Of a DNA stretch of 64,000 bases, positions 1-13,051 are shown piece by piece; position 1 is the first letter of the stretch; each line of letters starts with the position of its first letter. A program made the position numbers and the translations under genes. Under the pieces are notes generated by a model. It saw only the letters and a list, made by a program, of their open reading frames with translations, was not told the DNA's origin and ran no database searches. The DNA is from Linnemannia schmuckeri (Eukaryota; Mortierellomycota; Mortierellomycetes; Mortierellales; Mortierellaceae): assembly GCA_029449235.1 (NCBI GenBank), contig JANATG010000022.1, forward strand, positions 434,001-498,000, given 5' to 3'.

Positions 1-2785
1 CTGTCAAATATATGTATCACAGTGGTACGTTAGCATCGAACTAATAATCACAAGCACACGATGGGCAACGGTTTCCCAAAGCGGAGGCTTGTAACTAATA
101 TCAGTCATGAATGTACCTTGTCCGGCGTTCTGGTTTGATCCGTACTGTTCAGGATTCTGTTGACTTCCCTATATAGATGTAAAAGCAAGTGATCATGGTT
201 GGTGCTAATCTCAAAAAATTGAAAGCGACAAAAGGATGCGCGCCTTACTGCAAAATCAACATCATTACACTATACCTGTTGGTTGTAAACTCCGGGTGCA
301 GGGTAGTATGGCTGTCCAGTCTCGGTCGAAGGAAGACCGCGGGGAGGGGCACTTGGCTGACCCATCATCGTCGCTGGCTGTGGAGGAGGGGGGCCATAGT
401 ATCCATGAGGTGCCATGGGCATTCCAGGGTACCCATAGTAGGAATGATAGTAAATTGGTCGTCCAACGTTCGGTCCTCGGAAAGGGGGATAGGCGTGTCC
501 GTATCCATGACCATGGGGACCGGCAGGCGCTCCAGGGGCACGAGGCATATCAGGAACATCGACCAAGTTCCTGGCTGCCTGCATGGCTGCGTTCTGGCGC
601 TGCACGCGATACTCGCTTGTCTCTCGGTGCTGAACACGGATTGTGGTCCCCAAGAACTGCGTGTTATTCTAGAATGGTCAAAAGCAAAAAATGAAAAAGA
701 GTCGAGGAGGTCAGCACATGACTCTATTGAAACAGAACCCATCATGTAGTCCTAATTTCAAAAGCAGAAAAGAATGGCAAGAGTACTCACCTCATGGTCA
801 ATGGCCTTTCGAGCAGCTTGCTCGCTGTCGTACTCGATAAAAGCAAAAGCAGTGGGTCGGCTAGCACCCATCTTGTTTTTCTTGACCAGATGAATGTTTT
901 TGATGTTACCATAGCCTTGGAACCGCTCGTGCAGAAGGGCTTCGGTCGCCAGGTCGGGGTTCAGCTGACCTACAAAGACTGACTCCTTTTCGATTTGGTT
1001 CTGGCTTGAGAGGTTAGGCGCCCACTCAACTGTCCAGTGAGAGTTGGCGCGAAGAGCCTAGTCGCAAAAATAAAAACAAAAGTGAAGGTTGATGCAGAAT
1101 GCATGTTAGAGGAGTCGATCGAAAGAAATGGAAGGTGATGTCATATCATATCCGGAAGACGCGAAAGAAAGAGAGTGCAACCCACGATGTAGGCCTTAAT
1201 GGCATCATCGCGATAAGCAAACTTGGAAAATGCGTAGCGCTTGTGTCTTGAGGTGGGGCGCGGATCGTGGAAGATGGACACATCCTCTACCGGACCGTAT
1301 TGCTCGAGGGCGTCAATCAGGTCCTAATGCGATGACATCAAAGCATAATTCGAAGGTTGTGAAATTTGCACGTGCATTCGTGTAACATACATTTTTGAGA
1401 CAACAAACAACGCGAAAAACAAGTCAAGCACAGACGCAGTCAAGTACCTGCTCAGTGGTGCCGCGAGAGAAACGAAGAATAAATAAGGTGCGGTTAACGC
1501 GCGCCTGCTCAATACGGATGTGTCGTCCATCGATGATCGTGTTCTGGGCCTCGACCATCGCCCTCTGCGCATCTTCAATATTCTATTTGATCACAAGAAA
1601 AAAAGGCAAAGAGGACGAAGGTAGCAGTCATTCGCGACCATCTGACAGACAAGAACGAAAAAATGACTATCCAGCAGGCAATTGGAGTGATTGCTTGAAT
1701 TACTAGCAAACCTACCTCAAACTGAACAAACGAGTAAGGCCGCTGCATCCAGTCCTTCAAGACCTTGACATTTAATAGAGTACCCCACTTCTGAAAATGT
1801 TCAGTAACCGATTCAACCAACTGGGTATCGGTACGGGTTGCAGCCAGGCTAGAGGTGAGAGATTGAAGCGAAAGAGTCAAAGAAAAAACGACGACGCGCC
1901 AAAAACACCAGGAAAGACAGAAAGAAGGCTAGTACTCACCACAACGGGCAGCCAAGGGTAGTATGTCACAGAAAGAATTACCTTGCAACAAAAAGACACG
2001 CCTGGGGCTCTCCTCTGATGCGATCCTCTTGAGGAATGGGTGCCTCCTCGTCAGACTCGACGGTCTCTTGCTCGGCATCGCTCTCTTGATCCGAATCTTT
2101 GCCAATAGCCGAGGACTCCTCGTCTTCGTTCTTGACCGATCGTGAGTGACCGGTCCCCTCCTTGGCGCCGCTTCCGCATGCGGAGACGTCATCCAAGTTG
2201 TGGCCGCGAAGGGGCGCGTATCGGTTCTCTATGGCAGTTGTCTCTTTGGGTTTGGTACGCAAACGGCTGTCGGTCGTGGATGAGGACGAGGAATCATCTC
2301 GGATACCCATGCGAGCTAATTATTATGCAGATGACAAAACATCAGGACAAGCGATCAGTTTTGGAGGTCACGGTGATGATGTAGCTTTAAACCATGTTTC
2401 TTTGCTGAAACTCTGCTCTGCGCTGCACTGCGAAGCGGCAAACAAAGGGGAGGGGAGATGTGGGCACGTGTCACACGATGGACAGCGGGAAGCTTGTAAG
2501 GGAAGGGGGTTTGAAACGTGGAAGCCAATAACAAACAGCCTATTTGCGCGCAAACATACCGATCGTCTGGTTCAAAAGCTCCTCACGCGAGAGCGGCTGG
2601 CTTGAGTGACTTGCAGAGTAGCCGAGAGTGCTGTGATCCGTGCGTGAGCTCATGTTTGGTTCGCTGTTGCGCGAGTAAGAACGCGTAGAATGATGGGAAG
2701 TGGAAGCTGGGATGGGCGAGTTTGGGGTTCCTGGACCTGTGGCCGCGGGAGTCGACGACGAGTGGGAGTCGCGGTGGTTTGTCAT
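1..2785 (-). CDS. Three-RRM RNA-binding protein (partial at window edge)
   Basis: Predicted RNA-binding protein. Exons on the minus strand are 2785-2560, 2315-1982, 1848-1716, 1582-1448, 1323-1186, 1057-791, 668-276 and one from 168 downward; all junctions are GT-AG and keep frame. A Ser/Thr- and acidic-rich N-terminus precedes three RRMs. RRM1 starts at the RNP2-like ACLFVASLA, RRM2 at RTLFILRF, and RRM3 at SVFVGQL with RNP1-like AFAFIEY. A Pro/Gly/Tyr-rich tail (GYPGMPMAPHGYYGPPPP) follows. The last visible exon either runs to a TGA at 6-4 or, more likely, splices at a GT near 116, so the 3' end lies outside. The paralogue group is not clear to me; mRNA-stability RRM proteins are the closest architecture. 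ATG 2785 is chosen; an in-frame ATG also exists at 2839. Confidence 0.8.
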
Positions 2786-4102
2786 GCTGCTGGATTCGCG
2801 TAGCAAACACCGAAGAGGAGGAGCAACGGGATGATGCAAATTTGGAAGATTGGTTAGGCTTTCTTTTACTTTTAAGTTGTTATTGTTGCCTTGTTTTTTC
2901 GCATACGAGTCGAAATTCGAGTGGAGTAGCTTTTTCGTTTACCTTGCTTGTGCGTGTTATTTCGTGTCTAGTGAGCACGGAAAGACGGAAAAAAAGCAGA
3001 AAAAGTTACGGGTATGACCCAGGGAAGGGAAACCGAACTGAAGAATAAAAAGTAGAGGTCCCGAAGAGTAAAGAGAAGCTTCGGGGGCCTTGGAATGCGA
3101 GACGAGCTGAACTTTTTGTGAATGAAGGTGGGAGAAGAGAGTGTGTTGCTGTAAAGAGTTGTGGCGATAGGGTTCTTCGAAAAAGAAAAGAAAAGAAAAG
3201 GAAAGAGAGGAAAATAAGAAGAAGCTGATTTTTGGGATTATTGATGAAAGGGTGACGATCGGCGGACAAGTGCCGCCTTCCCGCCAAAAGGAAAGAAAAA
3301 AAAAGGGCGGGTTGCTGCTGTTTATTACTTTTGGTGGTGATTATGTGTGAGTGGTGAAAAGAGAGAGCGCTGGTGGCGATGAGAAGAAGATTGGGGAAGA
3401 AGGACGGGAGTAGGAGTGAAAGTGAGAGATGGGAACGACGACGAAAGGGAATAACGCTGCAAAGGAGCGGAAGCGAGAAGGCCAGCTTCTGACGAGTGTC
3501 GAGTGGAGGTAGTGTGTATGTATTGATGATAGGAGAAAGAAGGTGAAAGAAGGGCGGGAAAGAGTAGAGAAAAGGGTTGGGTGGGTGGGTGGGTGGTTGA
3601 GGTTGGTAGAAGGAGGATAAAGATAGAAGAAAAGAAAGAAAGAGAGGAGACCAGCTGAAATACCAATCACCAAGAAAAGTGCGAGTCAAAAGTGGCCGAC
3701 CAGATCGACCTCAATGCACATTGATATGTTCACATTTGACTTTTCGTCACTGATCGCTTTTTTTTTTTCTTCCCCTTTTTGTTTCTCGGGCAGACATAAG
3801 ATTTGATATTATTGCTGTTTGGTTCAACTAAGCTGTTAAGAAAGTATGAATACGTGTCTTGGTGGAGTCGTTCTAATTGCAAGAAGGTTTGAATATCGAG
3901 CAAAGGCAGATCCATGTTTCGTAGATTATAGGCCACTACAGACTCCATTGATCTTCCTTTTTTTGTTTTACTCAGTTGCCAAGCGGTTGCTGCATGTGTC
4001 TGTGTGTGTACTGATCTGCTAGAAGTCGAATATCTATCCTGTCCGAGAGGTAAAAAATTCCTAATGTGTCACCCAAAGGTGCTGCTGCCAGTCTCGCATC
4101 AT
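2786..4102. other. Intergenic region with long purine/pyrimidine tract
   Basis: No gene is supported here. Positions about 2990-3660 are strongly purine-rich on the plus strand, that is, pyrimidine-rich on the sense strand of the RRM gene that starts at 2785. This probably holds its promoter and 5' UTR. Long open frames across the tract are low-complexity by-products. 3720-4100 is the 3' flank of UBC9. Confidence 0.6.
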
Positions 4103-5418
4103 CTATGCGGTATTCTCCTTGGCCTGCTGCCGCACGCGCTTCTCATAGCTGATCTTGTCCTTCCTATGAAAAAGTAAATTCATAACAAAATGATCATCCG
4201 TTAGGTTCTTATTTCGCTTCGTGATGATCTTCCTTCCCGTTGTTTGAATTTGATCCGCACACTGTTCCATGAGCGATTCACATACTTGAACATCACATAG
4301 GCCTCGGACTGGGCGGGACTCTCAGGGTTGGGGTCATTCAACAAATCCTGGATTCCCAGCAAGATCTAGATGATGACAGAAGAGGTAAGGGAGTCAATGC
4401 TACAGATCCATGCTCCCCAACAGTCTAAATGATGCGGCATGCAATGTTCTCGATGCAAAATGCTTCTTTGTTGTTACCTGCTTGATTGTGATTGCTGGCT
4501 TCCATCCCTCCTCCTCGTTCAGGATAGAGAGGCAAACGGTTCCAGATGGGTAGACATTTGGATGGAAAAGTGGTGGGACAAACTTGCCTATTGTCGAAAT
4601 TGAAAGAAGGAGAATATCGATGAGCCTCCTGACGCCGCTCTGATCCATCATGTTCTTTCTATCATAACTGTCTTCCTGAACCACAGCCTAGCATGCAGCC
4701 TTACACTTTGGAGGCTTGCTGGGGTAATCTATGAAACAGTCAGCAAACAATTGAAGGCTATTAGTAAGCAATTCCACCAACGCCTCTGAGGATTCACTAC
4801 ACCGTCCAAAACAGAAACAAAATAATTACCTTCGGGGAAAATGAGGACGAGTTTGTAGACACCGCCTTCCCATGGGGTCTATGACACAGATTAATAATTC
4901 TAGATATAATTAGTGAACGTCCCTCATAGCAACAGAAGCTGCCTAGACGTCCGTTCATTACAAGCCAAGATAGAGTTTCCTTACGTTAGGCTTGCCAGGG
5001 ATGCCGACCTGCCAGTTCATAAGATCAAGGGTTCCATCGCTCTTCTTCTCGGGCCTGGCATAGAAGCCCTAAATGAGTCAATAGATCCAGGCACAAAATT
5101 TGGTTAGCTCTTTTTGCAGTTCAACAAACCGGTTCATATCGACGGTTGCTCAAGGTCCCATGTCACTGCAACAGGGCTTCAAAGTCTGTAAAACGTAATT
5201 CAGATTATATTCTCTGTTGCCGTGGGGGAAGAGGTCTTTGTTGGGAGGCTAATTCGATGGCAGTGCTTGCCAAATGCAGCAGACAATAACGACGGCGTCG
5301 TCTTGCCGTTAAGCCAACGGTAGAGGTATATAAGGGAAGTAAATGAACTCACGAAGGGGTGATCCTTGCGCCATTGCTTTCTCTCCTCTGCGAGTCGGCT
5401 TCTACAGATTCCTGACAT
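4103..5418 (-). CDS. UBC9: SUMO-conjugating enzyme E2 (Ubc9)
   Basis: E2 enzyme that takes SUMO from the E1 (Aos1-Uba2) as a thioester and passes it to lysines of mainly nuclear proteins. Seven exons (5418-5353, 5068-4985, 4878-4830, 4728-4705, 4587-4478, 4365-4286, 4163-4103) give 157 aa, the usual Ubc9 length. The N-terminus MSGICRSRLAEERKQWRKDH is the Ubc9-type basic SUMO/E1-binding helix. The E2 core holds HPNVYPSGTVCLSIL with the catalytic Cys at about residue 93, then PAITIKQILLGIQ and a C-terminal YEKRVRQQAK helix. It is divergent from TRAPPC5, with 312 bp between start codons. No defects are seen. Confidence 0.97.
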
Positions 5419-5730
5419 GGTGGTAGTAGCTGTGTTGTTGGTTTTGTTCCTTGTATGATGAGTTGTGTAGTGGATTGATGATTTCAAGAGTTGAAGTGCA
5501 AATAAAAGAAATGGAGGGGACCGCTTTTTTTTTCTTTGCCCTTCGCCGGGCTGCGCGACATTTGGCCAGCGCTCTCCGCCGCCCTTAAGCTTCAAGCATG
5601 TCAGGCAAAGTGAAGGAGTTGACTTTGCCTTTTCATCACTCACATCTATACTTGGACCCATCAACAGCATCCACTCCATTTTTATTTTCAAGCACCGTCG
5701 AAGCAAACCGAAAAAAAAAAAAAAAAAGAA

Positions 5731-6931
5731 ATGTCCAGCAGCGCGTCGGCATCAAGACTCTCCGTCATGAGCATGGCTGCCTCACTGCCAAGTGTCGGAG
5801 GCTACTCGTCATCAGCATCCTCCATCTATGCCAAACGCAACACTACCAACATTCTCGAGCGCCATCTCAACAAGACCCGTGGAGCCGAGGTAATAACCCT
5901 GAACAAGAGCTGAAGGGCTTAAAAGAAGCCACAAGATGTAAATTATCCTGGATGAGTTCAGTGTCTTGACAATGAAGTAGCTGTGAATATCTGGGAAGTA
6001 CATCTAAAAACTAGGATGTCCTTTTCACTCACGCCTTTCTATTGCACATTAGGTCAGCGTCAATGCATTCGCATTTTTGTTCTCAGAGATGCTCCAGTAT
6101 ACCCAAAAGCGCGTGAACGGAATTCAGGATCTTGAAAGAAAGTACGCATTAAAACTGCAGAAAATCCCCTGGACCTGTTACGTGGCATTATCGCTAACTA
6201 TGCGGAACATCTACCATCTGTCACAGACACACCTGACTGACGACAAACACCTTTTTTTATCCTGTGCCACATCTACAGGTTGAATGAACTTGGATACAGG
6301 GTTGGAATTCGAGCATTGGATCTTTTGGTCTGGAGGGACAAGAACAGCAAGCGCGAGACCAGAGTACTTGGAATGCTGTACTTTATCCACACTACCGTCT
6401 GGAAGACTATGTTTGGCAAGCAGGCCGACTCACTCGAAAAGTCCACCGAGAACGAAGACGAATGTACGTTTTTCTTTACTGTCCTTTTACCACTGCTGTC
6501 TTTTTTTCATTCTCCACTCGTTTCAACTACTTGATATTCATCTCGCGCAATATTTTACTAAATAATCCGTAGATATGATCTCGGATAATGATCCCATGGT
6601 CTCCAAATTCATCTCCATTCCCAAGGATGTTTCTCAGCTCAACTGTGGAGCTTTCATGGCAGGAATTGTCGAGGCCATCATGGACGGCTGTCAGTTCGTA
6701 AGTTCGCCTCTTCAACTCCCTCTTATTCTTCAGTCATCACCTCTTCAATTTTTTTATGTTTTCGTTTGCTTCACATTGGACTGATACTCATTCTTACGGC
6801 GAACGACTCTTTGGTAATAGCCTTCCCGCGTAACAGCTCACACAGTGCCCATAGATGGATTCCCTCTCCGGACAACCATTCTCATCAAGCTCGATCGGGA
6901 AGTTTTGGAGCGCGAGGAGCAACTGAAATAA
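5731..6931 (+). CDS. TRS31: TRAPP complex subunit 5 (Trs31/TRAPPC5)
   Basis: Core subunit of the TRAPP tethering complexes, which act as the exchange factor for Ypt1/Rab1 in ER-Golgi and Golgi traffic. Exons 5731-5889, 6053-6141, 6279-6463, 6573-6697 and 6821-6931 give 222 aa. A Ser-rich leader precedes the Bet3-like fold: NILERHLNKTRGAEVSVNAF, FLFSEMLQYTQKRVNGIQDL, LNELGYRVGIRALDLLVWRD, then MLYFIHTTVWKTMFGKQADS, and near the end FISIPKDVSQLNCGAFMAGI and a TILIKLDREVLEREEQLK end. These blocks match the TRAPPC5 family throughout. A TRAPPC12-like gene occurs elsewhere in this window (24164-26911). Confidence 0.95.
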
Positions 6932-7041
6932 ACTGTCGTCCTTGTTTTCTATTCTTACACAGTCTATTGTTGGTTCTTATGATGGCTCGATGGCAACTCC
7001 ACCTTTCCATGCACAAATGATAGGACGAGCGTACAGTTACA

Positions 7042-7285
7042 TTTTTTTTTCATACGCAATTTTATTCCTCCAGTGAAAAGCTCAAGGGAAGCATTTGATA
7101 GTGAAAGGGGACTACATACCAAACTCTTCCAGGAGTCATCCACCAGCACAGTCCGGTCCACAACCTGGCTCTGCGCAACAATGGCCGCTGCTCCTCAAGC
7201 CCCAATGGAAGACAAAATGAAACTAGATACAAATCAAAGGGATTCTCCCCATCCTCTCCATTTATGACAACCTCCTCTTTCCCTA
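7042..7285 (-). mobile_element. Retroposed 3' end with AATAAA and poly(A), copy A
   Basis: On the minus strand the segment ends AATAAAATTGCGTATG followed by nine A (plus-strand T run 7042-7050). The same roughly 230-bp sequence recurs at 28327-28570, sharing blocks such as GGGGACTACA, CTGGCTCTGCGCAACAA and CCCATCCTCTCCAT, and its last 20 bp or so recur at 32952. A polyadenylation signal just before an A tail indicates a reverse-transcribed RNA 3' end (non-LTR element, SINE or processed copy). It lies about 170 bp upstream of tRNA-Lys. Confidence 0.6.
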
Positions 7286-7456
7286 CAAACTGTCCAACAA
7301 CCGCCCATCACATCCTCATGTGTACCTTGCAATTATTCGCACTCTTGCATTTAGGGAAATTAACCTGCACTTAAAGATTTATCACGTGAATTTTGAAACC
7401 TTTTCTGAGAACAAAAATGAGCTAGAAAATCAAATGCCATCAGCAAGTAGCCTCTA

Positions 7457-7529
7457 GCCCGGCTAGCTCAATCGGTAGAGCGTCAGACTCTTAATCTGAA
7501 GGCTGTGGGTTCGACCCCCACGTTGGGCG
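7457..7529 (+). tRNA. tRNA-Lys (CTT)
   Basis: A 73-base cloverleaf without intron. The acceptor stem GCCCGGC pairs with GTTGGGC using two G-T wobbles; the D-arm is GCTC...GAGC, the anticodon stem TCAGA/TCTGA with loop CTCTTAA (anticodon CTT), and the T-arm GTGGG-TTCGACC-CCCAC. A- and B-box sequences are intact. Confidence 0.97.
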
Positions 7530-8448
7530 CTTTCTTTTTGCTTTTGCCTCGTACATGTCTTGAGGTGCAGGAGTACGTGTTTTTGGCTCGTTCAGGGACA
7601 AGAGGTGGGCGGGAATGAGAAGCATTTTTCACCGATCGAAATGGATGAAAAAAGGGCCGACTCCTAATCTCGTTTTTTCTCTCCTTCCTTTTTGTTTCGA
7701 CACAAGGCCAACTGCTCCCATCATGGCCAATATGTGGTCTGGGCTGGCATCGAAAATTGAGAAAGAAATGAGTTTAGAGCAACACAAGTTCAGGGTCAGG
7801 AGGTGTAAGCAGGGACTGAGAGAGAGCGATGGCAAGAATGGAAGACGGACCCAGGTCGGAGCCAGATGAAAGCGACCCACTCTGGAAATAAAAGATAGGG
7901 TGATGATGAAAGAAAGTGAAATACCGGTAACTGAGTATATACTATGCGGCTTTTGTTGCTTTGACACGTGCGGTTAGCTGTAGTCGGTCTTTTTTTCTTT
8001 CAGTCCGCACTGGGAAAACCATAACTCTTTTTTTGAATAAGGAGACGGACCTTTTGTTTGCATGGCTTCTTTTCATTCATTTCATTTTCATTCCTTGTTT
8101 CTCCACTCTTCCCATTCTTTTTCTCATCACTTTTCTTATTTATTCTTTTTGGACATCTTTCCCTTCCTCTTTTTTTTTTTTTTTTTTTTTTCATCTGCAC
8201 TTGTACAACAACCATCTCTCTCTCTCTCTCTTTCTCCCCACTCTTCATTCATTCACTCTTCCCGCCTGCATACCTTCTTTACACACATCACCCCTTGCAG
8301 CCTGCCTGTTCCTTAGTATTCTGCACAACAACTAGCATTGATTGTGTGTCACATCACCACACTACCCCCAACTTTTCCTTTTTCAACCGTCTGTGCAACC
8401 ACCAAGAGTGCCACGCTATTTTCAGGAACACCTCCTTCCTAAAACAAT

Positions 8449-10737
8449 ATGATTGTGGATCACCTTCTCACGCGGACAGGTGTCCGCTCCTTGGGCCTCG
8501 TCCTGGCAGGAGTCGTCCCCCTGGCCTCCTGGTATCTCTTCTACATGCTCGCCTACAATGAAACCCCCGTCGATACCCTCATGAACCAACTGCCTTTCAT
8601 GCTTCAACTCCTCCAAGCCAACTCTTCCACTTCCTCACTACTCTTTCAAAACAACAACTCTGGAAACAGCCTTCTGCCATCCATCCCTTTTGATTCCGCC
8701 ACAGTTCCTGCAACTACAGTCATCTCCTCCATCGCTGCTGCTGCTGTCAGCGCAATCGCTTCACCATCAGCATCCACATCAACAACAACAGAACAGTCCA
8801 TTCCTGGGTCAAATTTGTCTGTGCTAAGAAGGAGTATTGTCGCACTTGTCCAGTTCCTCGACGCCCACGGATACAAGGACGTCCGCCAATTGCCCGGATA
8901 TCAGTACTGGATCGCCTTGCAGCCACTCAAGGAGCGATTGGGTCCTGTTTTGAATTTCATTTCGTCTCATCAGACCTTGACTTGGATCCTAACGGGCCTT
9001 CACCTCTGGATGGCTGCCGAATTGGTCTTCTGCTTTATGTTCTGGAAAAAGCTTGCTAGACTACAGGAAGTCGATCGGGTGGTTAAGGGCGTTGGAGCCA
9101 AGGCCAAGAGGAGGGAATTGTTTGAGAGGTGTTTGGAGACTGTGGATGAGGGCGAGGGGGTCAAGCGATGGATTGAGGTCTGGTTTGATACGGGACGGAC
9201 TAAGCAGCCAGCCAAGTTTGAAGATATTGGGCGGGCTAATATGGTCTCCTGGTAAGTAAACAGCCGCGTGCTTGTATTTTTATCTCATTTCTGTAATTGG
9301 CGGTGCCATGTATACGACACCTTGATCCATCGGATGTATGAGCCTGGGTTCAGGAGTCATTATCTCTGCCTATAAGCCAGCAGACAGTCTTTCATTTTTG
9401 CGACACCGGTTTACTGAGAATGCGTCATCTAGAGTTCCCACTAACATCCCTATTATTTGTAACAACAATAGGATGGCATGGGCATTCTGGGCAGCGCCGC
9501 TTGAGGAGGTGGCTCAGTCCCCTGCAGCGATTATTGAGTTGAATGAGATGATCGACACCATCGAGGAGGTCAAGAAGGTTAAGTTCAGGGAAGGATACAA
9601 CCCTAACGTCGACTGCATCCGTCTATCTCTGGATCCTGTCATTGCCTCCCACCGCCCCTTGATCTACTACACTGTAAGTCACCCAGTACTTTTTCATAGC
9701 CAAATGACAAACAGGACTCATGCGAATGAAAAGATGTCTAACGCTTGGTCACGTTTGCTTGTATTCAATAGTTGATTTGGCTGGCAAACGCGCTTACAAA
9801 GATCGTGTTCTTGTTACTTGGGTTTACGAGATACAGCGGAACTCTGGATCAGGCACACACTTTCGAGCAAACCAAGTTCAAACCCAAACACCGAAAGTCC
9901 TCTTCTTTCTCTTCACCTGGAGCCATCGCCGCCGAGAACCGTCCTCCCGGTGATCTCGCCTATTGGTACCGCACCCCCGCCAAACCCCAAAACCCTATTC
10001 CTCTCGTCTTCATTCACGGAATTGGCGTCGGTCTTGTCCAATATATCCATCTAGTTGTCGCGCTGACGTTTATTTCGAGACCTTTGATCATGATCGAGGT
10101 GCCTGAGGTGTCGAACCAACTGGTGCAAGTCGACTGTATGACACCCGACGAGACCTACTTTGTGGTTGAGCGGATCCTGCGGATTCATAAACACCCCAAG
10201 GCGACCTTCTTAGGCCACTCTTTGGGAACCATGCTCTGTGCAGCCATCTGTCGCGCCAGCCCCGCCTCATCTCCCAAATCCATCGTCCATGGCCTGATCC
10301 TGACTGACCCAATCTGTTTCCTTACCCACCACTCCATCGCCCGCAATTTCGCATACCGTACACCCGCGACTGCAAGTCAACTGGTCATGGATCTCTTTGC
10401 CGCCCGTGAGATTGGAACCTCGTGGTTTATTATGAGACGATTCTGCTGGACCGAGAGTATCATCTTCCCGATCGCTTGGTCTAGACGGCATCAAAAGCCT
10501 CTTGTCTGCCAGGGAAAACTGTCGCCCGTGCTGCCACAACGGACGAGGGTGTTCTTGTCGAGGAATGATAACTTGTTGGATATGGATAAGGTTGCAGAGT
10601 ACTTGAGGACTAAGGTTGGGTTGGAGGAAGGGACGGAAAAGGATGAGCTTGTGGTGATGGATGGGTTGGATCATGCACAGTTGTTGTTGAGACCGGAGTG
10701 GTTCTCCCGCATCCTGAAGGCCGCTCGTGAGTGCTGA
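8449..10737 (+). CDS. Membrane-anchored alpha/beta hydrolase
   Basis: Predicted serine hydrolase of unknown substrate, 656 aa from exons 8449-9251, 9472-9673 and 9772-10737. The N-terminal half has hydrophobic segments near residues 11-38 (LGLVLAGVVPLASWYLFYML) and again near 180-205, suggesting anchoring in a membrane, separated by a Ser/Thr-rich stretch. The C-terminal catalytic domain begins LAYWYRTPAK, then PLVFIHGIGVGLVQY (oxyanion-type HG motif) and the nucleophile elbow FLGHSLGTM with Ser. A late Asp/His pair is provided by SRNDN and DGLDHAQLL. Fungal homologues of this layout are mostly uncharacterised, so I assign only the fold. It is convergent with ARG2, 184 bp apart. Confidence 0.85.
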
Positions 10738-10921
10738 TTGTATAGTATGGAAGCGTCGGTTTAGATTTTACGCAAAAAAAAAAGACAAATAGACAGCATC
10801 ATCATCTACACTAATACACAAATTGTACAACATTAATTCAATCTTGAGAATGCATGGAGTGCTTTGATCAGTTTTGTCCAAGGAAGAACAGTCTATGTGG
10901 AGGTGGGCTTATTGTTTACGA

Positions 10922-13051
10922 TTAGGGATTCTTGGGTTTGGGGGGAAGAAAAGATGCTGGGATGTCGCGGCAAATATGGATGTAGTCTCGTATCAGACCC
11001 AAGCCCTTGGGTCCATACCAAAATACCGTCCAGTTGGTTCCTGGAATCTTGATGTTGCCATCTGCACGGTCAAAGTACCTAGAATAGTGTATCATGCGAC
11101 CCAACAGGTAGTTTTCATTAGTAAAAAGAAGTTGTGCTTTCAAAACCAGCGAACATTGGTTGAAAGAGCCTTAGAAGACGTACCATTTGTTGACAGGGTT
11201 GTCGGATCGACTGCGCCAAACAAGGTCCGGAAACTCATCTGTCAACTTTTTCCAGAGGATATCAGCAACACCAATACCCTGACTTTTGGGTGCCACCGAG
11301 AACTTGTCCAAGTACGCCACACTGGCCAGACCGCGATCAGTTCCAGTCTCGGGTCGCGTATCGCCTCCTTCCCGGGTCACAATCGCAGCACCCATGTAGT
11401 CCTTTCCTGCCAAGATGACCGTCTTTGTCCTGTCCTTAATACGATCATAGAACCCATCTGCATCCAAAGATTTCCCAAAACTAGACTCGAGCAATACCTG
11501 AAGTTGCTTCAAATCTAAACCCTGAAGACTGTCGCGGAAAGTAAATATGTCCAGACCACTGCGCAAGACAGTGGTCGCGAGCATGACCTTGGGATCCTGC
11601 CCTCTCATGGTCGAAGAGAACAAGGGCTTGTCGGTAATGAGGTTGGTGATGAGGGTCAGCGAGGGCGAGGATGTAATGAGAGCCGAGCAGGTCGGAGGTA
11701 AGTGTTCCAAACTCTCCTTAATCATGTCAAGGTCGGACCGATAGGATTTGGCAAGGGGATCGGGGATGCCATGCATATTGTCTAGATCGTCGAGGATGGT
11801 CTCGTACTCATCCTTAAGATTCACAAAGCAGTGCGTCGGTCCATCGATCCCATTGGTGCGTGTGAGAGGGATGCCTCCTGTGGTGTTGATGACAATCAGT
11901 CGCATGGGAACCAGAGAAGGTCCTTGTCCTGAAATGTCGACTGTTGCATTCATGCCTTTGTCCTTCTTGGCAATGGCTCCCATGTACTTTGCAAGAGCCA
12001 CCAATGCTCTATTGCTCTGGACGGGTAAATGTTGACAGTCTCCCGAGGTTGCCATCGGAATCATGACCGGAATTTGTCGTAACTTCAGGCATGACTGCAG
12101 CTGTTCCAACCCTGGCCGAATCGAAATCTCCTCAATGCCACCACTCTCTCCTGCTTCCTGCACTCCTGCATTCCCGATCCGAGAATTCGTCTTCTCCTTT
12201 CTCTCCTCCTCAAAGACACCCTCATAAATAGGGCGAGCCCTGCCACCGGACGATTCAATCTCCTCCACAATGTCGGTCATGTCTTTCATCATCCGCCGCC
12301 GTATCTCGGCCGAAGGATGCAAATTGACCCCTGAATCTGTCGGGACCTGAGCTGCATTGCTTTGCCACCAAGTCTGGTTGTCGAGCATGACTACACTCAT
12401 TAGCCCCAGTCTCTGCAGCTGAACAAGCGTGTTAGTAACTCCTGAAAGACTGCCCTTGTCAAAGGGTCCCTCTAGCTTGATTAATGCCAGATGGTCGGTC
12501 GGCCAAAGGAGACTATCGATAAAGTTGGTTCCTGGAGCTGATGCGGCTGCTGCGGGCGCCGCCAGATTGCTGTTGCTGATCTCTGGTGTTGAGGTGGTTG
12601 CTGGAGGAGAAAACTTTGAGAGAAACTGACGAGCCTCTCGAGGGGAAGGCATGGTACCCATGACTTTGAGGATCAGGTCCTATTGTGTTGTTTATTGTTT
12701 TTTGTTTTTGTTGTCGTATGTGTTTGTGAGTCAGAGTGACGGTGGGAAAGAGGGAAAAGATAGAAGGTAGAAGCGTCAAGTTTAGAACAAAACAGAAACA
12801 CAAGCAGGTCTTGTTCACTTTGTCGCGTGTTATTGTATGACATGTGGGTGCGCTAAAAAAAAAAAAAAAAAAAAAAAAAACGAAGAGGTCCGAGTCGGTC
12901 TCATTACCCGATCCTTTTCCTGGGCTTTTTTGTGTTGATGGACCACTGCCTGAATATTGTGTGACTTCAAGGCGTAAGTCCGTCTGGCCATGCCGAAGGG
13001 ACTAACTGCAGCAGCGGCAGCAACAGGACGTGTAAGCGGGGTGCGCCACAT
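10922..13051 (-). CDS. ARG2: Mitochondrial N-acetylglutamate synthase (Arg2)
   Basis: Transfers acetyl from acetyl-CoA to glutamate, the first step of ornithine/arginine synthesis in the mitochondrial matrix. Exons 13051-12908, 12679-11184 and 11078-10922 give 598 aa. The start MWRTPLTRPVAAAAAVSPFG is rich in Arg and Ala and lacks acids, as in a mitochondrial presequence. An AAK-like region includes ALIKLEGPFD. The C-terminal NAT domain includes VAYLDKFSVAPKSQGIGVAD, WRSRSDNPVNKWYFDRADG and FWYGPKGLG, the classic Arg2/NAGS signature. The first intron (12907-12680) carries a 26-bp poly(A) run. A second ATG at residue 21 is also possible. It is divergent from the golgin gene. Confidence 0.93.
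12855..12880. repeat. Poly(A) run inside ARG2 intron 1
   Basis: Twenty-six A on the plus strand, a T tract in the sense direction, just downstream of the ARG2 exon 1 donor. Confidence 0.9.

Noticed and set aside
3006..3689. 227-codon open frame on the minus strand
   Set aside because: Leu/Ser/Phe/Pro low-complexity reading of a pyrimidine-rich upstream tract; two other frames across the same stretch are equally open.
8058..8561. Open frames upstream of and overlapping the hydrolase start
   Set aside because: Phe/Ser-rich readings of a T/C-rich promoter; the hydrolase frame from 8449 explains the coding signal.
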